Below are positions 11,586-21,311 of a stretch of 64,000 bases of DNA, one piece after another. Numbering within the stretch: position 1 is the stretch's first letter; the number at the start of each line of letters is the position of its first letter. The notes below the pieces were generated by a model, which saw only the letters and a list, made by a program, of their open reading frames with translations, ran no database searches and was not told where the DNA came from. The translations under genes and the position numbers were made by a program. The DNA is from Amphibalanus amphitrite (taxonomy: Eukaryota; Arthropoda; Thecostraca; Balanomorpha; Balanidae). The stretch spans positions 124,001-188,000 of the forward strand of contig NW_024881501.1 of NCBI RefSeq assembly GCF_019059575.1, given 5' to 3'.

Positions 11586-11848
11586 TTAACCTAAAAATAT
11601 TTGGCTTACCTTTGCCTGTAATCTCTCCTAAGGCATTGCCTTCGGCACTGCACTGCTTGGCCACGAGCAATTTGATGTTTATTTCCACATGGTATTGGTG
11701 CTTTTAAACTTGCCTGTGCCATGAATACCTAATTATTAGTTATGAAATCAGGAGGTCAAAGGATACCTATCATGTGATTTGCTTCTTACTTGGTGTTGGG
11801 GATTGCACCAAAATTAAATTGGTGATCGGTCCTAAGTAGATAAACACC

Positions 11849-11883
11849 ACCTAACCTAACCTAACCTAACCTAACCTAACCTA
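11849..11883. repeat. Interstitial (CCTAA)n telomere-type repeat
   Basis: About seven CCTAA units (TTAGG on the minus strand), the canonical arthropod telomere motif. Shorter traces occur at about 10170-10185 and 35285-35300. Confidence 0.85.
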
Positions 11884-11893
11884 GGTTTGCAGA

Positions 11894-12290
11894 TTGACAT
11901 TTCGGCGAAGTTATATTTCAACTAATTGACATTTCGGCAAACTGCCAATTCGGCAGATTGACATTTCGGCAAATTGACATTTCGGCAAATTGATATTTCG
12001 GCAAATTGACATTTCGGCAAATTGACATTTCGCCAAACTGACATTTCGGCAAATTGACATTTCGGCAAATTGACATTTCGGCAAATTGACATTTCGACTA
12101 ATTGACATTTCGACTAATTGTCATTTCGACTAATCGACATTTCGGCAAATCGCATTTCGGCAAATTTACATTTCGACTAATAAGCATTTCGGCAAATTGG
12201 CATTTCGGCAAAAAGGCCTGTCGGCATATGGCATTTCGACTTTTAGCATTTCGACTTTTTGACACGTCGGCAAAAAGCACATCGGCAACA
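11894..12290 (-). repeat. Tandem array of short CCGAAATGTC-like units (right arm, inverted)
   Basis: This is the reverse complement of the array at 9688-10168 (read here as GACATTTCGGCAAATT), again with 16-19-bp units. It continues at 13219-13285 after the nested 930-bp element. Confidence 0.85.
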
Positions 12291-13218
12291 TGGTGTGTCA
12301 AAAGTGGAAATAGCCGCCCGGCTTTAGTTCGCCAGCCTTGTCAATAGATGGCAGTACCACAATATGGGCAGCGGATCGTGCAATTGACGTCAAATTTTCG
12401 TTATCTGCTAAGAATTGAATGGCGGATCTTTTCATGCAAGAATCAAGTAAATCGGTCTACAACTTTTCTAGCAACAGAGATATGAAGTCAAACACCCTGC
12501 CAGAGCGGCGGCGCGGCGGCCGGCGGCGGCCGCTACGCGCCGCCTGGGAGACTGGCGGCGCTGAACGGTTCCGACTTGGCACTGCACTAAAACCTGTTAA
12601 CTGCTTGGAATAGTTATTATAGCAAAATTTTCATTCAAGTGAGGAATAACCAAGGGCAGGAAGTATGTATGCTTGTGTGCGTACTGTGTAAGCCAAGAAA
12701 CTGCATTAGCAGATACTCGCTAATATTAGATCCAGCCAAGTCCAAACGCATTCCAGGGGCTGTGTTTCTGATGGGTCAACAATATTTATCGTTCGAGGGC
12801 GGATACAGTTTTAACCATACAAAAAATATTTTTGCACAGCTCTATTCCTTGAATAATTCTCTTCAACGCCTCATTCCTAGTTAAGCGAATTAGCCCACCC
12901 TGGTTGAATAAATAAGGCGATTTCGCCACAAGGTCGCGGAAAACCGACCGAAAACGGCCGCGCTCAACGTTAATTTGGGCATGCAGACTTCTAAAAACTC
13001 GCATTGGGCGGGTAGGGTTTCCCAGGTATTGGCTCCAAAACACCGTATTCGGCTCCCGAATACGTCCAAGTGACCCGCCTTGTTCCTAGTTAAGCTCTAA
13101 TTAGATCAAGTGACTCATAAGGAGCGAAAAAGCGACAAAAAGCATGACTTTCCCTATGGCGGCGGGCTGCCGGGTTGCCAGACGGCGCACCGGCTATTTC
13201 CACTTTTGACACACCATG
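12289..13218. mobile_element. 930-bp element with ~28-bp terminal inverted repeats
   Basis: The left end reads CATGGTGTGTCAAAAGTGG and continues as AAATAGCCG. The right end is the exact complement over about 28 bp. The interrupted repeat track on either side matches an uninterrupted copy at about 10550-10575, which acts as the empty site. No transposase ORF is recognisable inside; 12639-12884 is open but unrecognised. Confidence 0.75.
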
Positions 13219-13300
13219 AAATGACATTCGGCGAAATGCATTCGGCAAAATGACATTCGGTAAATCGCCTTTCGGCAATTTGTCCGGACACCGTCGCCAC

Positions 13301-13381
13301 AGACCATTTGTTTCCCCCGCTCCCCCTCCCCCTCCTTAGCGTCAGTTCCTCAAAACCGTCAAAACAACACCTGCACCACCC

Positions 13382-13449
<68 letters not shown>

Positions 13450-13914
13450 CTACTCCTTCCCTCTCTCCCTCCCTTTCATCCCGAGCCGCCGCGCGCGTTC
13501 GCCGCGCGCCGCGTCGTCCCCTAGCTGATAAGATGCCTTATCAGTATCCCCTCCCCTATTATCTCTACCGCCTGTCCCGAGCCGCCACGCTAACTCAGGG
13601 TGTCTGCGTTGTTCCCTTACCGCTGATACGACACCCTATCACTGAGTAGGACATAGGTATTACCACATTTATATGTAAAAACAATCTTTGGTGGGTTTCA
13701 GCCTCACAGGAAAGACTATAACATATTATACGTACATACCTCGCCTAGCTATATCATCCTTGATCGTAGCGATCGTAGCAGACAACAGCCCCCGGTCGGC
13801 CATGAAAATTCAAATATAGGACCCCAAGTCATTGCAGGTTCTCATTTTGTTATACCTATTTAGCGATCACACAATATTTTTCTCAGTCTAATTGCATTCT
13901 TTGTGACGAAATTT
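13301..13914. other. (CT)n microsatellite and unannotated flank
   Basis: A (CT)33-type run lies at about 13383-13448 in a pyrimidine-rich stretch. About 13480-13914 shows nothing assignable. Confidence 0.6.
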
Positions 13915-13918
13915 TTAA

Positions 13919-14415
13919 AGGGACTATCCCACCTTTAACATGGGGTTTGAGTTGAGATAGCCAAGTTTGCGGCGAGGTTCAGAAACCACTATCTATCTAG
14001 GTTGCAACCCCCGCGGCCTCTTGGTGTTGAAGAAATTCGTTCCCTTCATTTGAAAATGGGCCTTGTACAAGGCCCTATCTTCAACATGGAGCGACCGTTA
14101 GTGTGACGTCACCTCGTTTAGTCATTCTGATTTAAATGGGTTTGTTCGTTGAAAAATCGCTTAAAACTTGGTCTGAACTTTGTTGTGGTGCCTACAGAGT
14201 AAAAAGAATCAGCTTTATGACAGTAATGTGGCCTGGGGAAGGAGGTAATTTTGGGCTGTGACGTCACATATTTGAAAGTTTGTGTTTGGAATATGGGAAG
14301 CCTAAGATGTTTAATGAAAAATAAATGCCAGAACCGTGTTCCTGGTCATCCAATCTATAAAGTCGGGCACAATTTAACTGGTTTTAACAACATTTTAGAA
14401 GGTGGGATAGTCCCT
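13919..14415. mobile_element. ~500-bp TTAA MITE (AGGGACTATCCC family), copy A
   Basis: It is flanked by TTAA (13915-13918 and 14416-14419). The ends are AGGGACTATCCCACCTT and its complement. It is 497 bp with no coding capacity. The interior is the reverse complement of the copy at 50441-50936 over essentially its whole length (for example the words gagttgagatagccaag and ccaatctataaagtcgg). Confidence 0.9.
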
Positions 14416-14470
14416 TTAAGACAATACTGCAGTAAGTAATTCCTATTTCATTTACTAAAGCTCTTGATTA

Positions 14471-15130
14471 CGGAGCGAGCGAAGCGAGCGGAGTCTCATA
14501 CTGAATTAAGGGAAAATCCTGAGTATGAGCGGCCGGCCGGCCGGCCGTGGGGACGCTCTTCAAAAGCTAATATCTTAGGAACGGGACATCCGATTGACAA
14601 GCGGTCTTCTTTACTGAATGTCACTTGGACGTAAAAGTTCTGTGGTGTGATGGCCACCATGCGTTCTTGCCAACCACCGCACGTGGCGCGTGGTAAAGTT
14701 GGACATTTTTTAAGAACCCCCAAAATTGCAACCTCAATAACGGCACAACGGTTGGGCCGATTGAATTGAAACTCGGTACACAGGTCTCCATCAGATAATT
14801 CATCTGCATGTGTTAAGGTTGGGGTGCTACAGCACGTGCGCACGTGCAGAGGGGCGCTCCCAGATCTCGAGAACGGCTGGGCCGATTGCGCTCAAATTTG
14901 GTACACGGTTGGGGACCAGTTAGTAGGGTGCCGTGCAAAAGTCAGTTTGGACCCCGCTTGCACGTGCGCACGTGCAGTGTGCCGCTTCCAGATCTCGAGA
15001 ACGGCTAGGCCGATTGCGCTGAAATCTGGCACATCGCTAAAGACCGGTTAGTAGGGTGCAGTGCACAAGTTAGTTGGAGGTACCCCCTCGCAATTTCGCA
15101 CGTGCAAGGCCCATCCTCTCGCTCGCTCCG
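14471..15130. repeat. Repeat element with short inverted ends and 128-bp internal repeats
   Basis: The ends are CGGAGCGAGCGA (14471) and TCGCTCGCTCCG (to 15130). Inside, a unit starting CACGTGCGCACGTGCAG and including 'agatctcgagaacggct' recurs with a ~128-bp period (14833 and 14961), with older copies before. There is no ORF of note and no clear target duplication. Confidence 0.55.
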
Positions 15131-16419
15131 TTGGTCGCCCAAAAGGCGTTTTACTGGTCATTTAGACGAAAAACGCATCCTAGCAAAACAACGAAGGGGG
15201 AGGGGTAGAGGGACGGAACCTTTATAATAACCAATAATAACGGAATCGTTTAATTCATCGAGTTCTTTTTTTCCTTCCGTCCCTCCGTCCTTTTTCTTTA
15301 TAAGAATGGCTTTGAGCTCACGCCACCCGCCACCCGGCGCCGATGTGCGCCGGTGGCTGTGACGTGACGGAGTCGCGCACCGCCGGCACGGTTCCGACGG
15401 CACCACCGCGCCGGCCGGCTGTCAAAGTGAGCGGCCACCTCCAGCGGGCCAGCGGGCTGCCAAGTGAGCCCCTGATCGCCGAGCTGGCTCAGTGGCAGTG
15501 CGCCGTTTCGCCGGCGCCCCGACGAGTGACGGCGTATGGTATACAAGACAAGGGCGGTGAACGAATCTGACATGGAAATGGAGACTGCCTGCAGCGACTC
15601 GAGAAGCCGCCGCGGACAGAGAGAACAATCAGGTCCTCCCCCCCCCGCGCCGCCGCCGGCCGGCCGGCGGGGGTTCCGTGTGACCAGGAGCCGGCACGGT
15701 CCCCCTCCCCTCCCCTCCGCCCCAGCCCATCGTCTCCGGTGTCACTGCGGCTATCACCGGCAGCACGCCCGAACGGGGCCTGGGGACGGAGTGGGGGGGG
15801 GGGGAGGGGAGGAGGTCTTTGCTGCCGGCCGCCGGGCCCTCGGCGGCCTTCCCGTACAAACGTCGAGCTGTAATTTCGGGTCGGTTTCTAATTGGCCTTG
15901 GTAAAGCGGGTTTCGATGCTGACAGGTATCGGCTGCCGCTATGTTACACCTTTTTGCGCTGTTCGATGGCCAATCGGCAAAACCCATTCCGCTGACCTGC
16001 ACATAGGTGGCGCCAGTGAGAGGCATTCCGGCAAAACCTTCAGCATATGTATGGGCAATGTGGATCGCTGATCCCACTTCACAGTTCGTCAGTTGGTGAA
16101 ACATTCGCTATTCGCTATAACTGATTGAATTCCGGCAAAACCTTAGACGGTTTGGATAAATGTTTCGTCATTCAGTAATATCCCTATTCCCTTGGTCGTT
16201 CGCCAAAAAATCCCCATGCATATTTCGGGATTCCTCACAACATTTCGTCAACGATAACAACAGGTACGTGAGACATGTATGTACCTCAAATAGGAATACA
16301 GATATGCACAGATAACTACAGCATAAGGCTGAGCTAGACACGATAAATCTGAGTAACGCCGCGCATGAGGTATGGAGCCAGGTCTGGGTCCACCAGAGGG
16401 TCGCGGCTCAGATCGACAC
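15131..16419. other. CpG island (about 15300-15870) and unannotated flank
   Basis: The region is GC-rich with a poly-C/poly-G pair (about 15638-15646 and 15790-15801). Several overlapping open frames exist on both strands, but none shows a protein motif. About 15870-16419 is AT-richer and holds nothing I recognise. Confidence 0.4.
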
Positions 16420-16934
16420 CTTGTAGCCAGACTTGTAAACGATTCAAAAAAATTCAATCAATTCAATCACGACTCACTTGATGAAATGACCGATTCAATC
16501 ATAACTCAATCAAACAGTCTGATTTTCCAAGCGATTCAATCACGACTCATGGACCTTGTGATTCAACTCAATCACGACTCATCCCATTATCAGTGATTCA
16601 GGGAATGACTCAACTCATGATTGAACTCAACGCGATTCAATCAAGATGTTATATAAAATATATACATATGCGATATCAATTTAAGACATTTTTGGAAACT
16701 GATACCAAACAGAAACCAACCAAATACACTAGGAAAATACCAAAAAACATAAAAAAGTACTAAATCTATACTGAACTCAACAAAGTTGTAGATATTTATA
16801 TAAATACGGTGTAAAGATGATAATTTAAGCACAGAAAAGACAAGTTCTGTTACAAATGAAGCTACCAGAGGACTTATAAAATTCATCTGCTTGGCGCTTG
16901 CAAAAGGAAACATGCAAAATTGCACAGAACACTA

Positions 16935-17172
16935 CATAGGCGTAGGAACAGGGGGGGCCGGGGGGGCCATGGCCCCCCCACTTTTTAGCCATTTTTTAAA
17001 GTAAAATCTTTATTTTTTATTTAAATACAAAACTAAGAGCAGGAAATGATTCAGCAAGGTGAGATGAGCACAAAACTGCAAAGAATTTCTTCATAGGGGT
17101 ATTGGGGCTCCCACAAAGTGACATTGAAGTTTCGCTGGTCCCCCCACTTTTCGTGAGGTTCCTACGCCCATG
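16935..17172. mobile_element. 238-bp MITE with 8-bp target duplication (CATAGGCGTAGGAAC ends)
   Basis: GAACACTA flanks both sides (16927-16934 and 17173-17180). The ends are CATAGGCGTAGGAAC and the near-complement GTTCCTACGCCCATG. A G7 / CCATGG / C7 hairpin sits next to the left end. The 8-bp duplication with CA(T)RGG ends fits hAT- or P-type elements. A right-end fragment of the same family is at about 5720-5744. Confidence 0.9.
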
Positions 17173-17547
17173 GAACACTACCACATATTATCAGCATCAT
17201 CGAAAAGGACCAAAATTTGCAAATCAATTGTGATACCCAAACTAAAATAGCTGGTGATCAGCCATTCAAAAAATATTGATTGATACTTTATGAAGCAGTG
17301 GTAAAGCCGGTAAAGCATTACACAGGACTAGACATTTTCGGCTTGCTACAAGTTTTCTTTACTATCAAGAATACGGAATATCGACACATACGAAGCTATT
17401 TAATAGTTACATCATATAAACTGAATGCTCTCATGATAAAACTACCTCAACCACCCATATCTTCAATGACAAAATAACAATTCCAAGCCCGCCCCACGAC
17501 ACCAAACTTCATACGCGGCGCGCGGCGGAGCTGAGTTGCAAGTTGTA

Positions 17548-17786
17548 AAGGCCTGGCTACCAGGACGCGTTTTCTGCGTGCGTTTTTTGCTTTTGCGAGT
17601 TTGCGTGATTTGCATAACACGGTTCTAGAAAGCAACGATATTATGTTTTGTTTTTGTTATATTTTTTTATAAAAAAAATAATTATTAAATTATTATAAAA
17701 GGTTTTATTAACGTTTATATAATATACGCAAAACATGCAAGCTCGCAAAAAACGCACGCAGAACACGCATAGTGTAGCCAGGCCTT
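17548..17786. mobile_element. 239-bp MITE-like inverted-repeat element
   Basis: The ends are AAGGCCTGGCTAC and GTAGCCAGGCCTT. A second inverted segment follows just inside (GCGTGCGTTTTTTGC against GCAAAAAACGCACGC). No clear target duplication. Non-coding. Confidence 0.75.
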
Positions 17787-17876
17787 AAGTACTGAAGTAC
17801 GCATGCGCTAAGTGGGCAGCCATCTTTAATTTAGCAGCAGAACCATGGATTACTGAACTATATAAAATACATAGTT

Positions 17877-17918
17877 TCACAGATAACAGTAGTACAGTAG
17901 TACTACTGTTATCTGTGA
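17877..17918. repeat. Perfect hairpin, 19-bp arms, 4-base loop
   Basis: TCACAGATAACAGTAGTAC, the loop AGTA, then the exact complement. Not next to any visible gene. Confidence 0.9.
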
Positions 17919-19376
17919 TAGTTTATATTTTTAGATTCAATTAAGCATATTTATGCATGCGTGTAAAACAGTTTTTTTATTCTGCCCAATTCATTAAAGA
18001 AAAAATATCCAACAGTAAAAATATAAATTGGTTTGGCAATAGACCGGTTTACATAGGGTTTGTTGCAAGCTTATATCTCCGTCCGTGATGTTGCAAAAGA
18101 TGCCAATGGTGCTTAACAATTTACAAAATGATCCCCTCTAAATATTTGAAGACCACTGCATCGAAATTATCGCCAAATTAACGAGCTAGAGCCTCGTCAA
18201 AAATGCTATGTAAACCGGGTTAACATGTATTTAGCCCAGCACTAGGTAGTTGCAGCGTATATTGACGCAGCTGCGACATAAAAGCGTATTTTGCGTGGTT
18301 TGCATGTGGCAAATATTGCGAGCAGTCTGGCAAATCTCTAATCCGAATTTAGCATCGAATGCAAAACTGTTAGCGGTCCTCAAAACTAGAAGGTGAAGAA
18401 CACCAAACGGATGAAGATTGTTTGTTGAGCTATGAAAACAATAGTTTTTGGGTGATGGTGGAGGTGATGGGAAGGTGGTTGTTTTTTAATACCTAGTAGG
18501 GTATGTATCTACTTTTTGCCATTGTATCTTTACTTTTGTGTAATTGGGAGCCACCACGGCAATAGGTGACAGATCCATCAATGCTCATAAGCCAAGGTAT
18601 TCCAATTATTTACGTTGATAGGTAAACGCTGATTCTGCTGGGAAATGTAAAGTGAGGGAGAAGACCATGGCTTAGATCAAGCAATTTATGACCCTTAGCC
18701 CAAAATCAAATCAGTAACTAAGGTTACCAAATTATGATGTGAACATGCATTGTGTATTCATCAATATGTTTTGCTTGCTCACAAATGTCCTGATGAAACA
18801 GGGTATTGAAAATACAAAGATTAACATGATATCTAAAACATGTGTGTTGAGCAATGTGTGCCTGCTTACTGCTACTGTTAACTTGATTACTATACTGATT
18901 TTAGGGCGCTGGAAAGAAACTTTACATTCATTTTTTCATCTTCATGCATTGGCATTTATGTTTAATTTTGTGTTTGCAGTTTGATTAAAAACTTAAAACA
19001 AAATTTTTATGTTTTTTTTCAATAATGATAGCTGTGCGCATTTATAATACTGACAAAATACCTAAAAATTTTGCAGTGCATTGTGTGCGACTATGATGCA
19101 AATGCCACATATATTTCTACATAATATAGTACTAAATATGGTCATAACTTCAATGTCCAGCACATGGTGATTGAATCATTTTGTTAATTCAATCAACTTG
19201 AATCGATGAGTTGCCGATTCAATCACTTGCAGTTGCCATGTGTGACCGATTCAATCAGGATTCATATGGTGACAAAAGGTGATTCAACCGACTCAATCAC
19301 AGTGAGTCGGCATTTTCAAGCGATTCATGAGAATCGATTCAATCAGAGTTGAATCGCTTACAAGTCTGCTTGTAGC

Positions 19377-19949
19377 ACAAAACTTGCCCTCATTTCCTCA
19401 TATATCTTTCTATACATTATAAGGCGAGTAGAGATTGAGCTGATGGATTTTGAGGGTGATGATTTAAACATTTGAAACTGCTATATTGGGCGAATCAGAG
19501 TATAAGTATTTGTAGTATGCTCATATTTTGTGATCAGAAACGATTCAAGGTATTTTTCAATTCATGAAAGTGATTAAGCCTAAGGCATTTGCGCTTCGTT
19601 TACAATTTCACGCTGGTTAGCTCATGGCTTTCATTACAAAAGGAAACACGGTAAAGGAGTGGTGACTGGAGACCCCTTCAAGCAGGAAAGCAAGGAATAA
19701 GAAGCGCTTCAACGGAGAAGACAAACAAGCGACAAGCGTGTTTTTCCTGACAAAAAAAAAAAAAAAATACAGACTCCAATCTGATGATAACCCTACCACA
19801 CAGGGTTTTGTGACCGTTGTGACCTCAAACAGGAGCATTCCGGGGCATCCAAGTTGCATAGCCCGACTTCAAATGTTTGCCCTCTTCTCGTACAACAGAT
19901 GAGCTGCAGTGACCTCGGCTTCAGTGCTGAAAATCTCGTCTCTTCGGAT
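19377..19949. other. Unannotated; A15 tract
   Basis: A run of about 15 A lies at 19752-19767 and could be the tail of an unrecognised retroposed sequence. Nothing else is assignable. Confidence 0.4.
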
Positions 19950-20190
19950 TTTTGTTTTGTTTGTTTGTTTTGTTGGGTTAGGCCCTTTCGGTCAAATGAG
20001 ACCATTTCAGAGCCGGGAGGATGATAGGATATAGGGGGAGACATTGGTCTGGGCAGGCACCCTAGTGAGTCGCCGGGGCTGAGCCCGTCCAGAGGACAGG
20101 CCACCCATCCCCAAAGTACTCACTGCACCCGGCTACGGGGTGCGCTCCCTCGGGAGCAGCGGTGCCGCTCCAAGGGAGCAGCCCGCATGA
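19950..20190 (-). repeat. Retroposon-like fragment ending in a (CAAA)-rich tail
   Basis: Read on the minus strand, a GC-rich body (about 20190 to 19985) runs into CCCAACAAAACAAACAAAC and further A-rich sequence (about 19978-19950). That layout is typical of the 3' end of a SINE or short non-LTR element. No polymerase III boxes were identified; family unknown. Confidence 0.4.
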
Positions 20191-20276
20191 GATAAAGTTG
20201 CCTGTCCAGCCCGGAGAGGCCGTCAATTTGAGGACGACTTGCTTTGGTAGTAACTATGCTTTCAAACGAATGTTAA

Positions 20277-20456
20277 TCCGCGCCCCAGTGACGGTCTCAG
20301 CCAACTTCGCCCTAGTGAGGGGGGGGGGTGGCATATGTTACCCAGGGTATATTGAGTGAAGGGTAGGACGAACTTTGGTAGGAATTTCTAGTATAACTAC
20401 TAGAAAACCTACTATATGTGGTCGGGACTAGCAAAAAGTTAGTTCAATCTAGAATA
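20277..20456 (+). repeat. Left-end fragment of a TTAA element
   Basis: TTAA (20273-20276) is followed by TCCGCGCCCCAGTGA, a 14-base spacer, TTCGCCCTAGTGAG and a G9-10 run: the one-sided duplicated-motif layout of this family. The following 'gggtatattga' segment has a relative at about 43063. The SINE at 20457 interrupts or ends it. Confidence 0.6.
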
Positions 20457-20811
20457 TTTTTTTTTTAATAAATTTAGTCCGAACCTTTTGATGGGAAGGA
20501 TTCACAAGGAAAGAGCCACCGCTAAGCGAAGCTTGTTGCGATGACCCTGCCCTCTACCCTCCGATCGCGCAATTCCGATTCTATGGCAGAATTTAGAGTC
20601 CAAAGTTTAACGTGCGCACAAAGCCGCACACGGCCGGTCCCCTCGCTGACTTCGCCTGGCTACGGCCTGCCACCAACCGCAGCCATACCTGTCAGGAGGC
20701 CCATAAATGTCGAGCGCCCGTCGCGCTTCGAACCCGGACTGTCATAACCGGGAACGCGTGCTCTCACCACGCGGAGTCCAACGCTCTAACCAACTGAGCT
20801 ACGGGACCGGC
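20457..20811 (-). mobile_element. tRNA-derived SINE, copy 1
   Basis: On the minus strand it begins GCCGGTCCCGTAGCTCAG (20811 downward), with the polymerase III A box TAGCTCAGTTGG and, about 65 bp on, the B box GGTTCGAAGC. It then has a ~250-bp unrelated body and an A-rich tail (T10 on the plus strand at 20457-20466). The head folds like a decayed tRNA. It is nearly identical to 23662-24022, which lies in the opposite orientation. Transcription would be by polymerase III from the internal promoter, with mobilisation by a partner non-LTR enzyme. Confidence 0.9.
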
Positions 20812-21001
20812 TTATGGTAGCGCTTATATGGTAGCGCTTATGGTTGGCAGTCGTGACGCGCACGTGACAATCATTTCTTAAATTTCTTAAATAACAGGTT
20901 TTAAGGGCCGATTAGTGGGCAGATACATTCAATTAGCTATTAATAATTGATTATGCAAACATTCAAGAATCTACATCATTTAATTCTAGCCAAAATCACG
21001 C

Positions 21002-21075
21002 GGCGCTCCCAGGATTCGAACTCACGACCCTCGGATCTGTAGCCCGATACGCTACCGACTGCGCTACCGAGGACC
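21002..21075 (-). pseudogene. tRNA-like sequence with intact A and B boxes (decayed tRNA or SINE head)
   Basis: On the minus strand: GGTCCTC ... TAGCGCAGTCGGTAGCG (D arm / A box), an anticodon stem with loop CTACAGA, and GAGTTCGAATCC (B box), ending GAGCGCC. Six of seven acceptor pairs form, but the T stem is mostly mismatched and the apparent anticodon ACA is not used by a normal eukaryotic tRNA. The body resembles elongator tRNA-Met in its D arm. I take it as a pseudo-tRNA or the head of another SINE. Confidence 0.5.
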
Positions 21076-21311
21076 GCGAACCGACGATCGGAGAGGCGGA
21101 TCGCGGGTGCTGGCGTGCAGAGAAATCTTTACCCTGTACGCCGTAGAAGATCGGCTGGGTTTCGTGAAAAATGGTAGAGGAATTGTCGAAAGAAAATTCA
21201 TCGATCTATCATTTGAGACTAGGAACCATTGCTTCCTTCAAAGGTTGACCGAGATATCGCTCGCGCGAAAACAGGCCATTTAACATGTAAACCCTATGGG
21301 CTGGTAGGAAA

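Larger units (their letters stand above)
9673..13292. mobile_element. Long-armed repeat element with 8-bp flanking duplication, nested insertions
   Basis: GTCGCCAC flanks both sides (9665-9672 and 13293-13300). The ends are inverted copies: GGTTACAGGACAATTTGCCG at the left, and at the right the complement of GGTGTCCGGACAAATTGCCG. Each arm is filled with degenerate tandem 16-19-mers of the CCGAAATGTCAATTTG / AGTCGAAATG type, pointing inward in opposite orientations. A TTAA element (10455-11585) and a 930-bp TIR element (12289-13218) lie inside. The superfamily is uncertain: an 8-bp duplication with GGT ends could be Merlin-, P- or hAT-like. No transposase is visible. Confidence 0.65.
16428..19368. 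mobile_element. 2.9-kb AT-rich hAT-like element, non-coding, 8-bp target duplication
   Basis: CTTGTAGC flanks both sides (16420-16427 and 19369-19376). The ends are CAGACTTGTAAACGATTCAA and the complement of CAGACTTGTAAGCGATTCAA. Subterminal regions on both sides (16436-16640 and 19160-19365) hold many 'GATTCAATCA' repeats, the sort of arrayed site a hAT transposase binds. The interior is AT-rich compared with the flanks, and no transposase is recognisable. A 238-bp element (16935-17172) and a 239-bp element (17548-17786) are nested in it. Confidence 0.85.

Noticed and set aside
12639-12884. 81-codon ORF inside the 930-bp element as a transposase remnant
   Set aside because: No helix-turn-helix or catalytic motif can be seen and the length is within chance.
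18739-18984. Small hydrophobic protein gene
   Set aside because: The 81-codon frame is in AT-rich transposon interior, its hydrophobic composition is expected from T-rich codons, and no start context or homology supports it.
21002-21075. Functional tRNA gene
   Set aside because: The T stem is mostly mismatched and the apparent anticodon ACA is not a normal eukaryotic one.
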